From positions 1-7,647 of the forward strand of contig NZ_CAUEQY010000047.1 of NCBI RefSeq assembly GCF_959020145.1: a stretch of 7,647 nucleotides of DNA, written 5' to 3'. Positions 5,861 to 7,647 of the stretch are shown here, in pieces (positions within the stretch are counted from its first letter, which is position 1; every line of letters starts with the position of its first letter). A model generated the notes under the pieces. The model made no database searches. It was not told where the DNA came from and was given only the letters and a program-made list of their open reading frames with translations. The position numbers and the translations under genes are program-made. The stretch is from an uncultured Bifidobacterium sp. (GTDB lineage Bacteria; Actinomycetota; Actinomycetes; Actinomycetales; Bifidobacteriaceae).

Positions 5861-7381
5861 ATGACTGAAGCTGAAAACACCAAACCAGAACTTCCTGAGC
5901 ATGTTCGCGTGCGTTTCTGCCCGTCCCCGACCGGCATTCCGCACGTCGGCATGGTCCGCACCGCACTGTTCAACTGGGCTGAGGCCCGCCATACCAAGGG
6001 CACGTTCGTGTTCCGTATTGAAGATACGGACGCCCAGCGCGACTCCGAGGAAAGCTACAACCAGATCATCGAAGCCCTGAATTGGCTGGGCATCGACTGG
6101 GACGAGGGCATCAACGTGGGTGGCCCCGACGGCCCGTACCGCCAGTCCGAGCGTGGCGACATCTACAAGGATGTCGCAGCCAAGCTGCTTGAAGCCGGCT
6201 ATGCATACGAATCCTTCTCCACTCCGGAAGAAATCGAAGCCCGCAACGTGGCCGCCGGCCGCCTGAAGGCTTTCGGTTACGACGGCTACGACCGTGATCT
6301 CACCGAAGAGCAGAAGGCCGCCTTCCGTGCCGAAGGCCGCAAGCCCGCCCTGCGTATCCGCATGCCCGATGAGGATGTCGCGTTCGACGATCTGATCCGT
6401 GGCCGCATCGAGTTCAAGGCTGGTTCCGTGCCGGATTACGTGATCGTGCGCCCGAACGGCGATCCGCTGTACACGTTGACCAACCCGGTCGACGACGCCA
6501 TGATGAACATCAACGTGGTGCTGCGCGGCGAGGACCTGCTGAGCTCCACCCCGCGTCAGATCGTGCTCTACCGTTACCTGATCGAGCTGGGCGTGGCCAA
6601 GGAAATGCCGCTGTTCGGCCACATGCCGTACGTGATGGGCCAGGGCAACAAGAAGCTTTCCAAGCGTGACCCGGAATCCAATCTGTTCCTGCATCGCGAC
6701 AACGGTTTCATTCGCGAAGGCCTGCTGAACTACCTGGCGCTGCTGGGTTGGTCCATCGCCGCCGACCGCGACGTGTTCTCCATGGAAGAAATGATCGAAA
6801 AGTTCGACGTGCGTGACGTCAAGGCCAATCCGGCCCGTTTCGACCTCGACAAGGCCATTTCCATCAACGCCGAGCACATCCGTATGCTTGAGCCGCAGGA
6901 CTTCCTGAACCGTGCCGTGCCGTACCTGAACCGCGATGGCGTGGTCTCCGCCGATTCCTGGGATGCGCTGACCGATCGCGAGCGTGAGGTGCTGTCCGCT
7001 TCCGTGGAGCTCGTGCAGCCGCGCGTGCGCCTGCTGGGCGAGGTCGCCGGCATGGTGGGCTCGCTGCTCTCCACCGAGGGCTACATCGAGCCTGATGATG
7101 ACGCCAAGAAGCAGTTGAAGGATTCCGCTCCGGCAGTGCTCGACGCCGCCATTGCGGCGCTTTCCGACGTTGCTGAAGATGATTGGAAGACCGACTTCCT
7201 GCATGAGACACTGAACAAGTCGCTGATCGAAGATGGCGGTTACAAGCCGCGTCTGGCGTTCGGTCCGGTGCGTGTGGCCATGAGCGGCCGTCGCGTGTCT
7301 CCGCCGCTGTTCGAATCCATGGAGATCGTTGGCAAGGAGATCACCGTCGCACGCTTGCAGGGCTTGCGCGAGCACCTGTGA
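5861..7381 (+). CDS. gltX: Glutamyl-tRNA synthetase
   Basis: This cytoplasmic class I aminoacyl-tRNA synthetase attaches glutamate to tRNA-Glu using ATP. The protein has 506 residues, normal for bacterial GluRS. The catalytic domain begins with FCPSPTGIPHVG (19-30), the HIGH-type ATP motif in its GluRS form. RIEDTD (52-57) lies in the substrate pocket and KLSKR (265-269) is the KMSKS-type loop. The helical anticodon-binding half follows from about residue 330 and ends in GLREHL. The whole sequence resembles bifidobacterial GltX, which is the main taxonomic clue. The ATG at 5861 gives the MTEAENTKPELPEHV start typical of those proteins. GGAG ends only 3 bases upstream, so the ATG at 5852 (MELMTEAEN) is a possible alternative. 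In bacteria lacking GlnRS this enzyme also makes Glu-tRNA-Gln for the amidotransferase GatCAB; whether that holds here cannot be seen. The gene is single, with a terminator 40 bases downstream. Confidence 0.97.
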   Translation: MTEAENTKPELPEHVRVRFCPSPTGIPHVGMVRTALFNWAEARHTKGTFVFRIEDTDAQRDSEESYNQIIEALNWLGIDWDEGINVGGPDGPYRQSERGDIYKDVAAKLLEAGYAYESFSTPEEIEARNVAAGRLKAFGYDGYDRDLTEEQKAAFRAEGRKPALRIRMPDEDVAFDDLIRGRIEFKAGSVPDYVIVRPNGDPLYTLTNPVDDAMMNINVVLRGEDLLSSTPRQIVLYRYLIELGVAKEMPLFGHMPYVMGQGNKKLSKRDPESNLFLHRDNGFIREGLLNYLALLGWSIAADRDVFSMEEMIEKFDVRDVKANPARFDLDKAISINAEHIRMLEPQDFLNRAVPYLNRDGVVSADSWDALTDREREVLSASVELVQPRVRLLGEVAGMVGSLLSTEGYIEPDDDAKKQLKDSAPAVLDAAIAALSDVAEDDWKTDFLHETLNKSLIEDGGYKPRLAFGPVRVAMSGRRVSPPLFESMEIVGKEITVARLQGLREHL

Positions 7382-7420
7382 TGCGCTGATGGTGTGATTT
7401 TGCCGATCGCATGACTGTCG

Positions 7421-7458
7421 ACCCGCTGGAATGTTCCGTTCCAGCGGGTTTGTTGTTC
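7421..7458 (+). terminator. Rho-independent terminator of gltX
   Basis: An 11-bp perfect stem pairs ACCCGCTGGAA (7421-7431) with TTCCAGCGGGT (7439-7449) around a 7-base loop. The T-rich stretch TTTGTTGTT follows. It lies 40 bases after the gltX stop and separates gltX from the tRNA, so the two are probably transcribed independently. Confidence 0.9.
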
Positions 7459-7505
7459 TGGGATGCTGTTTAAGAATGGCGGAAAATGGCGCGACACGCC
7501 GTGAC

Positions 7506-7534
7506 TTGCGCACTCCTACGGATTCGCGTATATT
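7506..7534 (+). promoter_or_regulatory. Likely promoter of the tRNA-Glu gene
   Basis: TATATT at 7529-7534 matches five of six bases of the -10 consensus. TTGCGC at 7506-7511 supplies the TTG of a -35 at the ideal 17-base spacing. Transcription would start near 7541, giving a leader of about 45 bases before the mature tRNA. The position after the gltX terminator supports it. Confidence 0.6.
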
Positions 7535-7585
7535 TATCACTCGTTGCGGTTCGCGGCTCAGCTGAGAATCACAGCAATAACTCAA

Positions 7586-7647
7586 GCCCCCGTCGTCTAG
7601 CGGTCTAGGACTACGCCCTCTCACGGCGCCAACACCGGTTCAAATCC
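7586..7647 (+). tRNA. tRNA-Glu (CTC), cut by the window end
   Basis: The acceptor strand GCCCCCG (7586-7592) starts the molecule. The D-stem GTCT/GGAC (7595-7598 with 7608-7611) has one G-T pair. The anticodon stem pairs CGCC (7614-7617) with GGCG (7625-7628), closing a seven-base loop with anticodon CTC at 7620-7622, which reads GAG. The T-arm begins ACCGG (7634-7638) with loop TTCAAAT (7639-7645), and the window ends two bases later. The 3' T-stem, acceptor strand and CCA status are not visible. The A27-C43 pair is mismatched. The substrate relation to gltX just upstream is direct. Confidence 0.93.

Noticed and set aside
5789..7624. A 611-codon minus-strand frame opposite gltX
   Set aside because: It mirrors a high-GC, codon-biased gene, spans the terminator and part of the tRNA, and has no recognisable domain. 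gltX on the plus strand is certain.

Overview
The window is ordinary chromosomal DNA from a high-GC Gram-positive bacterium, most probably a Bifidobacterium. The main evidence is the glutamyl-tRNA synthetase, whose sequence closely resembles bifidobacterial GltX as I remember it. The GC-rich third codon positions and purine-rich ribosome binding sites fit. The species is not decided.

Layout from left to right. Positions 1-129 hold the end of a plus-strand reading frame. A bidirectional terminator at 231-274 separates it from a convergent minus-strand MFS transporter gene (306-1730). A divergent control region follows (1731-2179), with a perfect 30-bp palindrome that looks like an operator and a separate plus-strand promoter candidate. 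Next come a plus-strand histidine phosphatase gene (2180-2839) and a plus-strand gene of unknown function (3006-4034). A strong bidirectional terminator (4088-4129) ends the unknown gene and the convergent minus-strand DUF805 membrane protein gene (4190-5539). The gap 5540-5860 contains a stretch that reads like coding DNA on the minus strand but has no convincing gene. The plus-strand gltX gene (5861-7381) has its own terminator. A tRNA-Glu (anticodon CTC) with a likely promoter starts at 7586 and is cut by the window end.

The genes do not form one operon; most are single transcription units bounded by terminators or divergent promoters. The clearest functional link is gltX beside a tRNA that GltX would charge. 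The phosphatase and the unknown gene point the same way and could be cotranscribed, but 166 bp lies between their chosen starts and stops. I see no CRISPR array, prophage, insertion sequence or defence system. The most unusual items are the 30-bp palindrome upstream of the transporter, the repeat-built tails of the DUF805 protein, the unidentified 342-residue protein with an acidic tail, and the orphan coding-like fragment before gltX.
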